Assembly: GCA_019155185.1 (NCBI GenBank) | Contig: CM032800.1 | Location: 12,220,001-12,284,000 of the forward strand | DNA from: Beaufortia kweichowensis | Taxonomy: Eukaryota > Chordata > Actinopteri > Cypriniformes > Gastromyzontidae | DNA length: 64,000 nucleotides | Reading direction: 5' to 3' | Shown here: positions 50,401 to 61,467 of the stretch, in pieces | Numbering within the stretch: position 1 is the stretch's first letter | Layout of the letters: each line of letters begins with the position of its first letter | The notes under the pieces: model-generated | Told to the model about the DNA's origin: nothing | The model's input: only the letters and a program-made list of their open reading frames with translations | Databases searched by the model: none | Made by a program: the position numbers and the translations under genes

Positions 50401-53400
50401 TAAACTGACAGTGGGTCATATACGATAATATTAAGCTGCTTTCAGTTTAGTCTAAAACTATATCGTATATTTTGTATATTGTTCGTTTCCCACTTTCAGT
50501 GTGTAACACTGTTTGCGTGTGTCTTGCAGGTGTCCGCATGGGGTGGCTACGTCTTCATCATCAACCTGATTCCTCTCCACGTGTTTGCGCTCCTCCTCAT
50601 GCAGCGTTTCAGCAGGAGACTCTACATCGGTGAGTCACCTGCGTTGTGTGTACGCTTGTGAAAGTGTGTCTGGTTCCTTCATGAAATACAGACATTACCA
50701 CCCACACAATCATGCACAGTAGTCCTTTTTCTCCTGTACAATAAGAAAGCGTGAACCTGCATTTTGCATTTAAATGCACATTCACATGCGCATTCGTGAC
50801 TGCAAAGTGCTCGTCTGCGCCTCTCTCTCTTTCCACATCGACAGCTGCATTCAGAGACGCTGACGTTTAATGCCACATTTATTTATTCTGCCCACTTCAA
50901 TCTCGCCTCTCACGAGCAATCACGTAAGCACCACTGATCTGAGGATACGTTTTAGACCTTTTAATCCTCATCTTTATTAAATAACATGTTAAGTATTTCT
51001 ATTCTGTGTTCTGTTAGCACAGATAACAACCTTTCCATCACTGCAAAGCGCTCTAATAGAGAAAGTATTTTCCTTTGAGATCAAAGGATCCTTTTTGTAA
51101 CCGTTCTTTTTTTTTTTGGTCTTTGACGTGTTGTGCCATTTTTAGGTAAATGAATAATTGAAGGTGCACTGTTTTTTCGAGGACCTTGAGCGAGCTGTCT
51201 GATTAAAGAGCAGGGCCTTGTGCCATTGCATTAATTCTGTTTAAATCTTTATTAGCTCCTCCTTTCCCGCTCCGCCGTACCAAACGTGTATGCTGATGGA
51301 TGCTGGATATTAGCTCAGTCTGTCTCTGTTCCGGAAAGTTCTTGCACTTGCCTCGGGTCCCGTTGTACAGTTGCGATGGACCGACTCCACCGGAGTATTA
51401 GTGACACCTCTCGTGATCGATCACGGCGATTAGATTTAAGTAGCACTGTGTTGTCTGGGACTGGGGGCTACAGGAAGGACATCAACCTATCTACGTTTCT
51501 GTTTCACCTTCAGTTCTCTCTTTTCACGATTTCAGCCACCCGCAGTTCGTTCACAGTCTGATATGTATTGAACACAAAATAAAGAGTGTTGGGTAACAAA
51601 ATCGAATTTACAAGGTACCGGGTTGACACAATAAGCTTCTTTCTATGCATTGGTTTGCCAAAGTTTGCGACATTCATTGACTCGAGTTTCATCAAAGATG
51701 CTCGAGTGTAGTTTGAAGCACTCGGTAGGAAGTAAGCTGGGAATTCATAGGCAGAGTAGTGTAGCTTCTAAAATTGTTGTCTTTTTTGGACAGAAGTTTT
51801 GATCTGAACACATTTCTCGGGGGTTTACAGAGACTGCCAGTATTGCGTGCTATTATTGTAAAAATGTTATATTCAGGTTTACATGAGTCTTAAAATGTCA
51901 TAAAAAAACTAAACGAGGGCAAGCTGTAAAATGAACCAGACTTTATCAAACAAATGATTTTACTCTGGAGTCTTTGGTCGGGTTTCAATCAACGCTTTTG
52001 AACTCCTATGATCTCCTGTCCCTCTCTTTTTAAGCCTTTCTTTAGAAAACATGTCTGCAGGGGAGAAAGTGTTATTAAAACGATTGTGTCTGGAGCGGCA
52101 GGTGTCTGTGGTCTTGTTAGACCATCTGTTAAGGACTGAAAATGGGCCTGTTTGCCTTTAATTGATGTCCCTCCAAAGTTGACAGCTCGTATAGTCGGCG
52201 TCTCGCTCTGTCACCAGCGACGGTTTTGTTGCTTCCTTTACTGCCCAGCTGTATTCCCGTCTCCTGCGCACACACTCAACCCGTATCATTTGGACCTCTC
52301 GTCTGGCAGGCCGTCGGCACCTGTCTGTCAGGCAGAGGTCCACTCGACTGAGCTGTCACTCATGTGTCACACGGGTGACAGGCTGTTGTGCTTCACATCG
52401 TTGTGGGAATGACTGCGTTTGCACCCTTCCCTCTATTTTATTTTTATTGCAGTGTGTTGTCAGGTTTGCTAATATGGAAGGACAGATGATAAACTATAGT
52501 ATCCATTGGATCGAAATTATAGTAAGCTGTCTTTGACTTTGGCTCGGCCACAGATCCTTCTGATATATATAGCACATTAAATTTGGCATAATATGCTAAA
52601 GCCGCTACGCTACGCAACTTTGTGGTGTCAGTGTGAACAAGTTTTCATTAGGAATTTTTACACTGTTTAAATTACTAGGCTGCTATGAAGCAAGTGCAAA
52701 TTTATGGATTTGACAATGTTTGGGAGGTTCTTTAAGGAGGCTGTAATTTCTTTGGAGGCAGTTAATGAGATCCTCTGGCACAACTGTGTTTTCAACCTTT
52801 TCAAATTTATGTCTAAGAAATAGTCTGTACTTATTACTTTTGGGACAGTCAACCCATATTTTCTATAAATTCATCTGTACATACTTTCAAGAGAGGCTGC
52901 TGCTATTATTTGATCAAGCTGCTACTTTGTTGCCCGTCTGACTTTTATTGATTTCAGATTTACCCGCCGCTAAATGTAAACCAGACCTGCATCATTCCCC
53001 CCCATGTCATTTTCCTGTCTTAGTGAGTGATTCTTGGTCAGAAACTTCAGGTTGATAATTGAATGTCTGGCTTGTGAAACTGCCATTGATGCACTACAGT
53101 ATAACAAACCAGTAGTGGAGATTCGGTCAAGGACATATCTTGGGATAGATTTAAGGTTTGATTCACATTGATTTTTCAAAACCCAGCGTATATATTTTTT
53201 TGTCTTTACATTCCTCCTTTGAATCTTTGATGTAATACCACAAGGGAGGCTGAACAGTCGTGAAAGGTTGTGAATCAATGAAATGCAGTGACAAATTAGA
53301 CTTTATAGACAATAAGTGAAGGTCATTTTGGAGGTGTTGAGCGTGTCAACATGTATTTTCTTATTTTCTGTGAAAATGTGCAGATGTGACAGTGATGCGG

Positions 53401-56400
53401 TGCAAAGATGTCTGTACGATGGACAAACTGGTGTCAGTCTTTAACGGTCTTTTAAAATTATGATTCATTCAAGGTTTTAATTTGTCTTTTTTATGGTGTT
53501 TCATATCTCTTACTTCACTGCTTTGCTGGGAATGAAGCCCAGATTAAAGCTCGTTCAGGGACTTCTGCGGCAGTCTCACTTTCCCCGGCCGGATCTTTGT
53601 TTCCCAGTGGATTCTCACTCTGTCATTGGTCAAATGTAAATCTAGCACAAAACTTAAATGAATTGAATAGCGTCACATCACTAAGCCTTTCACTGGATAT
53701 TGGGGTGTAGAGCCTTTTATCCAAAGCGGTTATATTCATTTTTGAAGTCTCCAAGTAGACCCTGTCATTAATACCTGATGAATGTCACCGGACCGAAACG
53801 TTAAGTGTGTGTGGGATTTCTCTTTTTCATTGATAGTAGGCTCCTTCCAAATGAAGGAAAATTAGTACAAAATGATGGATATGGAAAATAAATCTTTTGT
53901 ATTATTAATGAAAACTTGCCTTTTGCCTTTGCATATTACAATATGCAGGAAATAATGAGTTATTTTTTTCTTTGAAGAATGTTTACGTCTGTTCGGTTAA
54001 TGTAACCTTGCATTTTTTTTCTCGTCCCAAAATATCGACCAACTTGTACTTTTATTTCATTTTTAGCATGTATTGATTTTGGACTTTGGCTGTTTTGCAA
54101 TACAGCATTTTTAAATGTTGACCAGGAGTGCACAAAATCAGATCAAAGGTGTCATTGGGAGACTGCTCATTTTTAAAATTTTATAGACTCTAGTGGATGC
54201 TGGAAGCATATCATGATTTTTTTAAAGCAGAATCCACTTTATCACATTTTTATAATGCAAGCTACAATTCAAGAACATAAGATTTCTGATCATAAATAAC
54301 TGCAATGACCTTGTTAGAGATATGTATGCTATAAATCCATTGCAATGGTTATTTACTCTTTGTATCTCTCTTTCTCTTAGCCTACAGCACCTTTTATATC
54401 GTGGGGCTGGTGTTGTCCATGCAGATCCCGTTTGTTGGTTTTCAGCCCATCAGGACGAGCGAGCACATGGCTGCTGCAGGTTAGACTGCTTTCACTCCTG
54501 AACTGTTGTTGCTTTACCTTGATCTGAGAACGGCTCTGGAGCCATGAAAGTGATTGCTTTCCTGACCTTACATCAGCATTGAACGGTCTTTCTCCAACAG
54601 CAGTTCATGTCTCAAGTTCATGGGTTAATGGTGTGTGTGTGTTTTCAGGTGTATTTGCGTTGCTTCAGGCCTATGCCTTTCTGCAGTATCTGAAGGACAG
54701 GTTGACCAGGCAAGAGTTCCAAACACTGTTCTTTCTGGGAGTCTCTCTGGCTGCGGGGGTGGTTTTCCTCACTGTTATTTACCTGACTTACACAGGTGAG
54801 TGTACATTTACTGCAGAACAAAAACCGTCAGTCATGTTAAAAGTACAGAAACCATTATCTTTAGATTCTTTCATACTAAAACGTACAAATGATATTGTAC
54901 AATTTATATGAAGTGACCTCCCATTAAAATGGTTTTGAATTGCCATTAGATTATATTGGACATACAGCACTCCGAGATCCTATATTGGATTAACAAATGG
55001 ATCTCAGTGCAAGATGAGTCATCGATATTAGTAGACCGTTTTCATTCTACTTTGTGGCATATATCAGCAAAGCTTGAGTTTTGTTTAAATAAGTTATAAA
55101 CTGTATTATAAATTAGAATGTCACCAGTGTCTCAGAAGTAATTTGTTCATCATTTTTATTCACCTCTATTTTGCAGAAATTGTCAGTAAATAGATTATAC
55201 TGTAATAAATTGGCGGCATGACTCATTTGCAGAATGAGACTCTTTTGCTTTTTAATGTAATATTGAAAATCTTTTGTTGCCGTTTACTTGTCAAATAGAG
55301 GACACATGTTATTTCGTCCTTGATTTAACCATCTACACTTAACGGCACCAAGGAGGGAAAAAAGCAAAAATATCTACACCCTCACCTTAAAATCGTTCCC
55401 TTCTCACCTGAGTACACAGTGACTCTATGACCTTAGTCTCTTAGCATCACACCCTTGATAGTATATACAGAGTTAGGGTGATTTGCTTGTATTCCCCTCG
55501 CACCCGAGCCTTTCATTAATCTTTCTGCCGCGGGGCCCGTCTCCAGTAGACCTCTGAGATCTCATTAAGCACTTCCCTTAACTCTCCACGCTGCTTTCAA
55601 ACCGAGCGCAGCCTCGTGGTGTAGATTAATTGAAATCGTTGCCGGCTCTATGTGTGGTATTAAAACTAACTGGATCGAGTCCAAACTCGTGAGCTCCTCT
55701 GAAACTGCCTAGAAATGCTTTTGCGTCTGTAATGATCGGGTTTTTTGTGTGCGTGTGTGTGTTCGCGTTTAATCATGCTCTCGTGTTAATGTGTTTTTAG
55801 GGTACATTGCTCCTTGGAGCGGACGTTTTTACTCTCTGTGGGACACTGGGTAAGTTTGCCACACGGCCTACATTCGATACACTTCTTTCTGGTGTGATCG
55901 GATTGCTAATAGCTAATTAACACACCCTGTTAACGGCTTAACAATGAAAGACAGGATTTTGTTGGGGATCAAATGTGTGGCGGGGTTGTTAAATTGGCTT
56001 AAAGCTTTATTCTGTAACTTGGATTGTGGTTAAAAATAAACAAAACTCAGTTTTGAAGTGCTTTAAAAATGTTCAGAAGTGTTCTGCTTAAGTGTTCAAA
56101 ACTGTCTTTTATCACAATTTATAATGGTATGATTATTAACTTAATGATGATTTATAATTTGAGATGTCTTGCTTGATTTTGTGGGAAATATCAGTTAGAC
56201 GTCATTTACCCACATAAAGATACATGCATAAAAAACTGCAAGCAGAGGTAGCGATACAGAGTCAAAAGTTATGAATATTGCAGCCTTAAATGTGTAATTA
56301 GGGGTGGGAATCGACATGCCAGTATTTATTATATTAATACAGTATTATGGTTACGACACTATACAATGGCTTTGCTTTTTATTTTTAGCATGTAGTTATG

Positions 56401-59400
56401 AATTATTAAATACATTTTATATTTAAATATTTTTGTGTGTAGGAATATTGATAATTGTATTGTAAAAGAAAACATCAGTATTTTAAAAACTCCCATCCCA
56501 GCTGTAATTAAAAATGGCTCTCTTTAGTTGACATTCATTGACGGCAGCAATGAAAAGAAGCAGCTAGTGGATCAAACTTGTACGTCTGGCTTTGTAGCGC
56601 TCTACCTTGCGGCCATAAACCTATATTTGTCTCTCTGCCAGCTTGAACGTGTTCTTTGCCCTCAGTGAAATGTCGCCCATCATAAATTCATAAATGTGTA
56701 ACTCCCACTATGCAGCAGTCTCTGCAGGGAGAGTCCTGTTGAGCTCGCCTGTGCTCACTGCAGTCCACACTACACATACAGAAGGTCAAGGCATGAGATA
56801 ATGATCACAACACTGATAGCGGACAGAATCAAGTGCAGTAATGCAGTCAAACTGTAACTATGAAGTGCTGGACTCATTCTGCACCCACTTTCAGAAAACA
56901 CTGAGACTTTTGTCTGTCCAAAGTCTTGACATTTATTTCACCGAGTGGGTTTGCTTTAGTTTTTTATTTCATTGGCATTTTCGGCGCTTTGAGTCAATTT
57001 ATGCTGTTTTCAGAAATAATCTTTAGCTTGGCTTCTGGTTTAACTAAACTTAAGTCCACAGGGAATGGAGTTTCTTGTTGGTTGAGAGCGTGTTAGATGC
57101 TCTCCATGGCTATTAAATAGGCTTTGCTCTTCAAAGAGTTGTTTTGCTGAGGATTTGTGGATGCTTTGGCCTTAAAACGCACAATCCAACTGAACTTCTT
57201 TATTAAAATGCATTTTGAAGTTTGCTTGAACCCTTTTTTAACTGGTTTCAAGTTAAATCAACCTGCTATCATCATTCTTAAAAACATTATTTATAGTGCA
57301 ATAGAAGTGATTTATTATCACAGAATAAATTCTGATAGAGTGATCTTGTATCATTTGTAATATAATCTCATGTATGATATTAATTGGACATATTTCTGTT
57401 CATTAATTCGTAATTAAATTCTTTTCCAGGTCAAGTTGACTCGCAGTACCCAGAATTAAGTATTGCAGAGCTCCTTGTAATAATTTAATATAATATTGTA
57501 TAATGCATATAGTATAATATAATATAATATAATATAATTTATGCCAGTAATAGCAAATCACCTCAAACAGTGTTCACCTTATGCATTTTGAAATGCATAC
57601 AAGTGCTGTTTCTTGTTGATTTTGTGTGTAAAATCTGTATGTTAACACACCCCTCCCTGCCCGTCTGTTTTCTTTCAGATACGCAAAGATCCACATCCCC
57701 ATCATCGCCTCTGTCTCAGAGCATCAGCCCACCACATGGGTCTCCTTCTTCTTTGATCTGCACATCCTGGTCTGTACTTTCCCAGCCGGCCTCTGGTTCT
57801 GCATCAAGAACATCAATGATGAGAGAGTTTTCGGTAAGTTTTTGGTCTCGGTCTGACAGCGGCACAATTATCAGATGCCTTGTCTGGAACATATTGAAAC
57901 TCAAATGTCTTTGTTATTATCCATCAAAAGATCAGCAAAAAAGTAAAGGGTGCATACGTTTAATCTTAAGCAACACACAAGTGAAGAATCTTTTTAGTTC
58001 ATTGGTTTGAGAGAAATTAAACTCTTAGATGGATTAAAATGGGGGCCAGTTGGTTGGAAGTAATTGTAATAAATGGAATGGTGAAATTAATTCAAGAAAT
58101 GATGTAATCTCATTTGGTTTTATATTTTGCATCTAATGCAAATACATTCATGCAATTTATAGCTTAAGTGTCCATTTCTTTTTGAACAAATTATATACAA
58201 AGTCTTGGTTGGAAAGTATTTTAGTTTTATTGTGCCATTTTTATACAGCCAGATTTTTTTTTCCTTACCGACTTCCTATTAAGAATATACATGGAAGAAC
58301 AAAATAAAAAATGAAGTCTTTGTTTTCTATATAAAGGGCTTTTGGCTCTCACACATTTCTTTGTTTCGGTTTCATTATGTTTTAAGGCACACATTGCCCA
58401 TCATCCGTTAAAATATCATTTGCAATGTTGCCAATGTATACTTGTTTTGCTTTTCCGTAAAACCACTTGACTTTGAAGCTCCAGCGGTGCGTTTAAACAT
58501 CCTCGAGCTTGTTTCTGTCAGCAGGCTTTGTATTCTGAACAATTTAAAACTGTAGTAATTGTATCCAGCTTGTTCGGCGAACACTGACTGCGATTTTGAC
58601 GTCTCCTCTGAGCCGTTGCATTTCTGTAGACACACATTCATTGAATTAATTTCATTCCCCAGAAGGACCGAGCGTTTTGTTGTTTATAATGTCTATCATG
58701 GCGTTCCTGTTGGAATAAACATGTTGCAGCACGTTTAAAGCACAGCCTGCGATTGTGACTTTCCTATTGACGTCACCTCCATGATTTCAGGTCCCTCAGG
58801 AGTCATTATCCAGAAGACTACACTAGAGTTAACTAGCGTTCATCCTGCACTGCGGTGTTGTGTCTGAATGATGTTCTCTGTCTCCATCTAGTGGCTCTGT
58901 ACGCCATCAGTGCCGTGTACTTCGCCGGCGTGATGGTGCGGCTCATGTTGACGCTCACACCGGTCGTGTGCATGCTCTCGGCCATCGCCTTCTCCAGCGT
59001 GTTCGAGCATTACCTGGGAGACGACATGAAGCGTGAGAACCCTCCGGCCGAAGACAGCAGTGATGAGGATGATAAGAGGAATCAGGGGAACCTCTATGAT
59101 AAGGTCAGGGGAAGGTCAAAGGTTATAGCTTCGTTTCAAAGCAAACACAAATCTAACGTTCAAATTTCAGATTTAAGTGGATCTATTGTAATAAATGATG
59201 TGAGATTGTAAATTATTGTTCAGTGCGATACTGATTTTCCATTTTTAAAGAAATAATGTCACTTATACATCTGTTTGTAGTAATACTGTAGCCTACTATT
59301 TTAATTATGCAGTATTTATTTATATATAGTTATTAAAGCATTACTGATATTGTAGCAATGCCAAAGAAAGAAAGAAATTTAATTATATAATGTTTAACTT

Positions 59401-61467
59401 TTTTCTAAACGAAAGCAATATTTTTAGTCAAGAATAGATTTATTCGTTTAATGAACGAACCCATTATAATAGCAAAAGACAGGTTGGGGAATTGTGTGTA
59501 TCTGTATTTAGTCTGATCTATTCGTTGTCCCGCGTGTCCTCACAGGCAGGTAAAGTGCGGAAGCACGTGTCAGAGCAGGACCGCCCAGAGGAGGGTCTTG
59601 GGCCAAACATCAAGAGCATCGTCACCATGTTGATGTTAATGCTCCTGATGATGTTTGCTGTTCACTGCACATGGGTCACCAGCAACGCTTACTCCAGTCC
59701 CAGCGTGGTGCTGGCCTCGTATAATCATGACGGGTAAGAACCTGCACAGTACACTTAAACGCTGTTTGAGTAGTTCTCCTTATTGATTTGCAATCGCCTC
59801 CAGATCGAGGAACATTCTGGACGATTTCCGTGAAGCGTATTATTGGCTCCGGCAGAACACGGATGAGCACGCTCGGGTCATGTCCTGGTGGGATTACGGT
59901 TATCAGATCGCGGGCATGGCCAACCGCACGACGCTGGTGGACAATAACACGTGGAATAACAGCCACATAGCACTGGTGAGGAACTCAGCGACAGGGTCTG
60001 TTGCAGTAAAACAACAATGGACGTTTTCTTAAGCAATTGGAAATGAAATGATATTGATTTACTGTATATAAAGAGTCTCAGTGGCACTGTGATGGGAACA
60101 CACTGGCAGTTTATGATCAATATTCTGCTTCCCCTGCAGGTCGGTAAAGCCATGTCCTCCAATGAAAGTGCTGCCTATGAGATTATGAAGTCCCTGGATG
60201 TAGATTACGTCCTCATCATCTTTGGAGGAGTGATCGGGTACTCGGGCGACGACATTAATAAGTTCCTGTGGATGGTGCGCATTGCAGAGGGAGAGCATCC
60301 TAAAGACATTCGGGTCAGTGGATGATTCTTTACAGATGTACAAATAAGAATAAGATCACCAGTTGTATGTACAAGAAAATAATATTTTTAAATAAAATTT
60401 AGATTTTTTTAGATAATTTTTTTTACATTTCCATAGTAGGAATAAAAATTACTATGGTCAAGTCAATGGGGTCCATTTTTGGGTGAACTATTCCTTTAAG
60501 ATTGACTAACTTGACTAGTAATTTGGACAACCCACATAGTAGAAATGAAAAATATGTAGTTTTTCAGATCTCCATTACAGATAACACAAGGCAATCTACT
60601 TTTGACTTTATTTTCCTTATTGTACATTATTGTAGTAGGCTGTCATGTTTTAGATGTGCGGTTCAGATAAGTGTTAACCTGTTTTTTGTGTTTGTTGTTG
60701 TGCAGGAGAGTGATTATTTCACACCACAGGGCGAGTTCAGGGTGGATAAGGCCGGATCGCCCACCCTGCTCAACTGCCTGATGTACAAAATGTCTTACTA
60801 CCGCTTCGGGGAAATGCAAGTGAGTGTCTCATGCCCTTCATTTATAATTTCTGTTATTCGGTTTAGACACAGTTCTCTTAATTATATAATGGCGTGGTGT
60901 AAAAGGAAGTATAGGTCTGGAACAATAACCAACAGGTCAATCCTGCAAGGGATGTGAACTGTTACTATTGATTATTCAATGCTAAATGCCTTTTTCTACA
61001 GCTGGATTTTCGCACGCCTCCCGGGTTCGACCGGACACGGAACGCCGAGATCGGCAACAAGGACATCCGTCTGAAGCATCTGGAGGAGGCGTTCACATCC
61101 GAGCACTGGCTGGTGCGCATCTACAGGGTGAAGAAGCAGGAGAACAGACAAGCTCTGGACCACAAGCTCCGTAACATCTCGGCCAAGCAGAAGTACACCT
61201 CAAAAAAGGTTTGACATCGAGATTTCTTTACAACAGCTTTTTGAGAGTATTTTGTTTGAATACATGTTTTTTCAGTTCAGTATGCTAAATAAAGTTAAAG
61301 CCAAAGAGCCAAATTTAAAATTTGGTATTTCTCATCAATAATCGCTATAACTGTGTAACTAATTGTTCATTTTGTGTGGATTACAGACAGCCAAGAGGAA
61401 GAAGGGGTTCATCAGGAACAAATTGGCTCTGAAAAAAGGCAAGAAACTGATCAAGAAGTCTGTTTAG
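33202..61467 (+). CDS. stt3b: oligosaccharyltransferase catalytic subunit STT3B, 16 exons
   Basis: ER multipass membrane enzyme that transfers the dolichol-linked glycan to Asn in NxS/T sequons. The B form is the post- or co-translational, oxidoreductase-linked OST. Coding exons: 33202-33458, 46545-46653, 47647-47934, 48939-49004, 50530-50629, 54381-54479, 54649-54795, 55801-55849, 57679-57833, 58892-59103, 59546-59733, 59804-59975, 60140-60313, 60706-60819, 61002-61208 and 61387-61467. All are GT-AG with matching phases, 2418 nt, 805 residues (human STT3B about 826). STT3 motifs are present: first-loop FDPW with D84, second DxE at D202/E204, SVSE at 383-386, WWDYG at 585-589, and DxxKxxxM at D652-K655-M659. 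Sequons lie at N597, N604 and N608. The long hydrophilic N-terminus before the first helix, the acidic EDSSDEDDKRNQGN loop and the lysine-rich end identify STT3B rather than STT3A. The N-terminus is somewhat shorter than in mammals. Confidence 0.98.
34555..34975 (-). repeat. interspersed repeat family A, copy 4 (reverse, truncated)
   Basis: Closely matches 5525-5975, for example in tctctctcaaag, tagtcaggtaaagtg, cacatccataac and gtaaaatataaacagatggt. The terminal block with ccagcattatgg is missing at its right edge. Confidence 0.8.
38735..39065 (+). repeat. interspersed repeat families C and B, side by side
   Basis: The left part (to about 38857) shares aaggtcaag and tggccaatca...aagtattc with 10735-10985. 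The right part shares the opening gctg..gt.tgtac.tttttggt, the middle atttcacag and the end ggcaagtta.agatcgcagct with 48195-48485 and 56005-56295. Non-coding. Confidence 0.5.
46545..46653 (+). CDS. stt3b: stt3b coding exon 2
   Basis: The acceptor is tcctctccag and the donor gtgagt. It encodes FNYRSTHHLTTNGFYEFLNW and the conserved WYPLGRIVGGT of luminal loop 1. Confidence 0.97.
46654..47646 (+). other. stt3b: stt3b intron 2
   Basis: About 1 kb. It opens with a degenerate SINE-tail fragment (46684-46730, with cctgccaaatgcac) and has a GA tract (47462-47490) about 160 bases before exon 3. Confidence 0.75.
47462..47490. repeat. (GA)n microsatellite
   Basis: A pure AG/GA run of about 28 bases in stt3b intron 2. 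It creates spurious REREREG-type peptides in two frames. Confidence 0.9.
47647..47934 (+). CDS. stt3b: stt3b coding exon 3
   Basis: The acceptor is cattgcag and the donor gtgagt. It encodes helices 2-4 and the second catalytic acidic motif in SRSVAGSFDNEGIAIFALQF. Confidence 0.97.
48195..48485 (+). repeat. interspersed repeat family B, copy
   Basis: It starts aaagctgtaatcggtacttt and ends with gatgacgatagagagccaaa, then agtaatgaatttcagcttta. The end matches 56005-56295 (gtagcgatacagagtcaaaa, then ttgcagcctta). In stt3b intron 3. Confidence 0.6.
48939..49004 (+). CDS. stt3b: stt3b coding exon 4 (66 nt)
   Basis: The acceptor is ctccacacag and the donor gtgagt. It encodes VKSVKTGSVFWTIGCC and LSYFYM. 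Found by splice phase. Confidence 0.95.
49005..50529 (+). other. stt3b: stt3b intron 4
   Basis: 1.5 kb. Contains family A copy 5 and a GC-balanced stretch at about 49550-49850. No exon recognised. Confidence 0.75.
50012..50347 (+). repeat. interspersed repeat family A, copy 5 (forward)
   Basis: It starts gggcaattccagcattatgt and ends ccaaaatattgacatctgag. It shares agaagcaataatacccaaca and gcactttacctgactatg with the other copies. Ends about 180 bases before exon 5. Confidence 0.82.
50530..50629 (+). CDS. stt3b: stt3b coding exon 5
   Basis: The acceptor is gtcttgcag and the donor gtgagt. It encodes VSAWGGYVFIINLIPLHVFA and ends RRLYI, phase 1. Confidence 0.97.
50630..54380 (+). other. stt3b: stt3b intron 5
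   Basis: 3.75 kb. It includes GC-balanced, TAAT-containing stretches (about 51180-51540 and 52130-52400) and transposable-element tail fragments near 53705-53800. Minus-strand open frames at 52667-52852 and 52970-53278 lack recognisable motifs. Confidence 0.75.
53705..53800. repeat. retroelement tail fragments
   Basis: A reversed SINE-tail core (agccttttatccaaagcggt) is followed by cctgatgaatgtcaccggac and cgaaacgtta, a motif I associate with the ends of fish retroelements. Both are short and diverged. Confidence 0.4.
54381..54479 (+). CDS. stt3b: stt3b coding exon 6
   Basis: The acceptor is tttctcttag and the donor gttaga. It encodes YSTFYIVGLVLSMQIPFVGF then QPIRTSEHMAAA, matching STT3B almost residue for residue. 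Confidence 0.96.
54649..54795 (+). CDS. stt3b: stt3b coding exon 7
   Basis: The acceptor is gtgttttcag and the donor gtgagt. It encodes VFALLQAYAFLQYLKDRLT and the FFLGVSLAAGVVFL helix. Confidence 0.97.
55801..55849 (+). CDS. stt3b: stt3b coding exon 8 (49 nt)
   Basis: The acceptor is gtgtttttag and the donor gtaagt. It encodes YIAPWSGRFYSLWDTG. It is too short for ordinary open-frame detection and was placed by phase and homology. Confidence 0.95.
56005..56295 (+). repeat. interspersed repeat family B, copy
   Basis: It opens with ttattctgtaacttggattg and ends gatacagagtcaaaagttat then gaatattgcagccttaa. It pairs with 48195-48485 and the right half of 38735-39065. Confidence 0.55.
57423..57540 (+). 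repeat. family C fragment followed by (TATAA)n
   Basis: The part to 57490 has ttttccaggtcaagttgact and aattaagtattgcagagct, matching 10735-10985. It is followed by a pentanucleotide run of about six units. Confidence 0.55.
57679..57833 (+). CDS. stt3b: stt3b coding exon 9 (SVSE motif)
   Basis: The acceptor is ttctttcag and the donor gtaagt. It encodes YAKIHIPIIASVSEHQPTTW, the external loop 5 motif that contacts the acceptor peptide, then the next helix. The overlapping plus-strand open frame of 146 codons is in another frame and is a shadow. Confidence 0.96.
57834..58891 (+). other. stt3b: stt3b intron 9
   Basis: About 1.06 kb with no repeat or exon recognised. The antisense open frame at 58408-58641 has no known motif. 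Confidence 0.7.
58892..59103 (+). CDS. stt3b: stt3b coding exon 10
   Basis: The acceptor is tctccatctag and the donor gtcagg, which is weaker than the other donors. It encodes the last membrane helices and the acidic EDSSDEDDKRNQGNLYDK loop. Reading into the intron adds 36 codons before a stop. Confidence 0.95.
59104..59545 (+). other. stt3b: stt3b intron 10
   Basis: 442 bases, AT-rich. The exon 10 frame stays open for the first 105 bases (36 codons from the last exon codon). Confidence 0.75.
59546..59733 (+). CDS. stt3b: stt3b coding exon 11
   Basis: The acceptor is tcctcacag and the donor gtaaga. It encodes AGKVRKHVSEQ, the Met-rich last helix (MLMLMLLMMFAVHCTW) and the start of the luminal catalytic domain. 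Confidence 0.96.
59804..59975 (+). CDS. stt3b: stt3b coding exon 12 (WWDYG motif)
   Basis: The acceptor is cgcctccag and the donor gtgagg. It encodes MSWWDYGYQIAG, the sequon-reading motif of all STT3 proteins, and NRTTLVDNNTWNNS with luminal glycosylation sites. Confidence 0.97.
60140..60313 (+). CDS. stt3b: stt3b coding exon 13 (DK motif)
   Basis: The acceptor is cccctgcag and the donor gtcagt. It encodes VLIIFGGVIGYSGDDINKFL, carrying the DxxKxxxM motif of eukaryotic STT3. Confidence 0.97.
60314..60705 (+). other. stt3b: stt3b intron 13
   Basis: 392 bases, AT-rich, no other feature seen. Confidence 0.8.
60706..60819 (+). CDS. stt3b: stt3b coding exon 14
   Basis: The acceptor is ttgtgcag and the donor gtgagt. 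It encodes ESDYFTPQGEFRVDKAGSP and the YKMSYYRFGEMQ segment. Confidence 0.97.
61002..61208 (+). CDS. stt3b: stt3b coding exon 15
   Basis: The acceptor is tttctacag and the donor gtttga. It encodes LDFRTPPGFDRTRNAEIGNK then EEAFTSEHWLVRIYRVK. The end of the exon diverges from mammals. Confidence 0.96.
61387..61467 (+). CDS. stt3b: stt3b coding exon 16 (Lys-rich C-terminus)
   Basis: The acceptor is ggattacag. It encodes a basic tail ending KKGKKLIKKSV and TAG at 61465-61467. The lysine-rich tail is an STT3B trait. Confidence 0.96.
   Translation, partial: TAKRKKGFIRNKLALKKGKKLIKKSV

Larger units (their letters stand above)
54796..57678 (+). other. stt3b: stt3b introns 7 and 8 with the 49-nt exon 8 between them
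   Basis: Intron 7 is 54796-55800 and intron 8 is 55850-57678. A GC-balanced stretch lies at about 55480-55690. Intron 8 carries repeat families B (56005-56295) and C (57423-57490) and a TATAA-type pentanucleotide repeat (about 57511-57540). Confidence 0.75.

Noticed and set aside
52970..53278. Minus-strand open frame of 102 codons in stt3b intron 5 (with a 61-codon neighbour at 52667-52852)
   Set aside because: No reverse-transcriptase, nuclease or other motif is visible. Possibly an old transposable-element fragment, but not supportable.
57570..58010. Plus-strand open frame of 146 codons
   Set aside because: It overlaps stt3b exon 9 in a different frame and crosses both splice sites. Serine-rich shadow.
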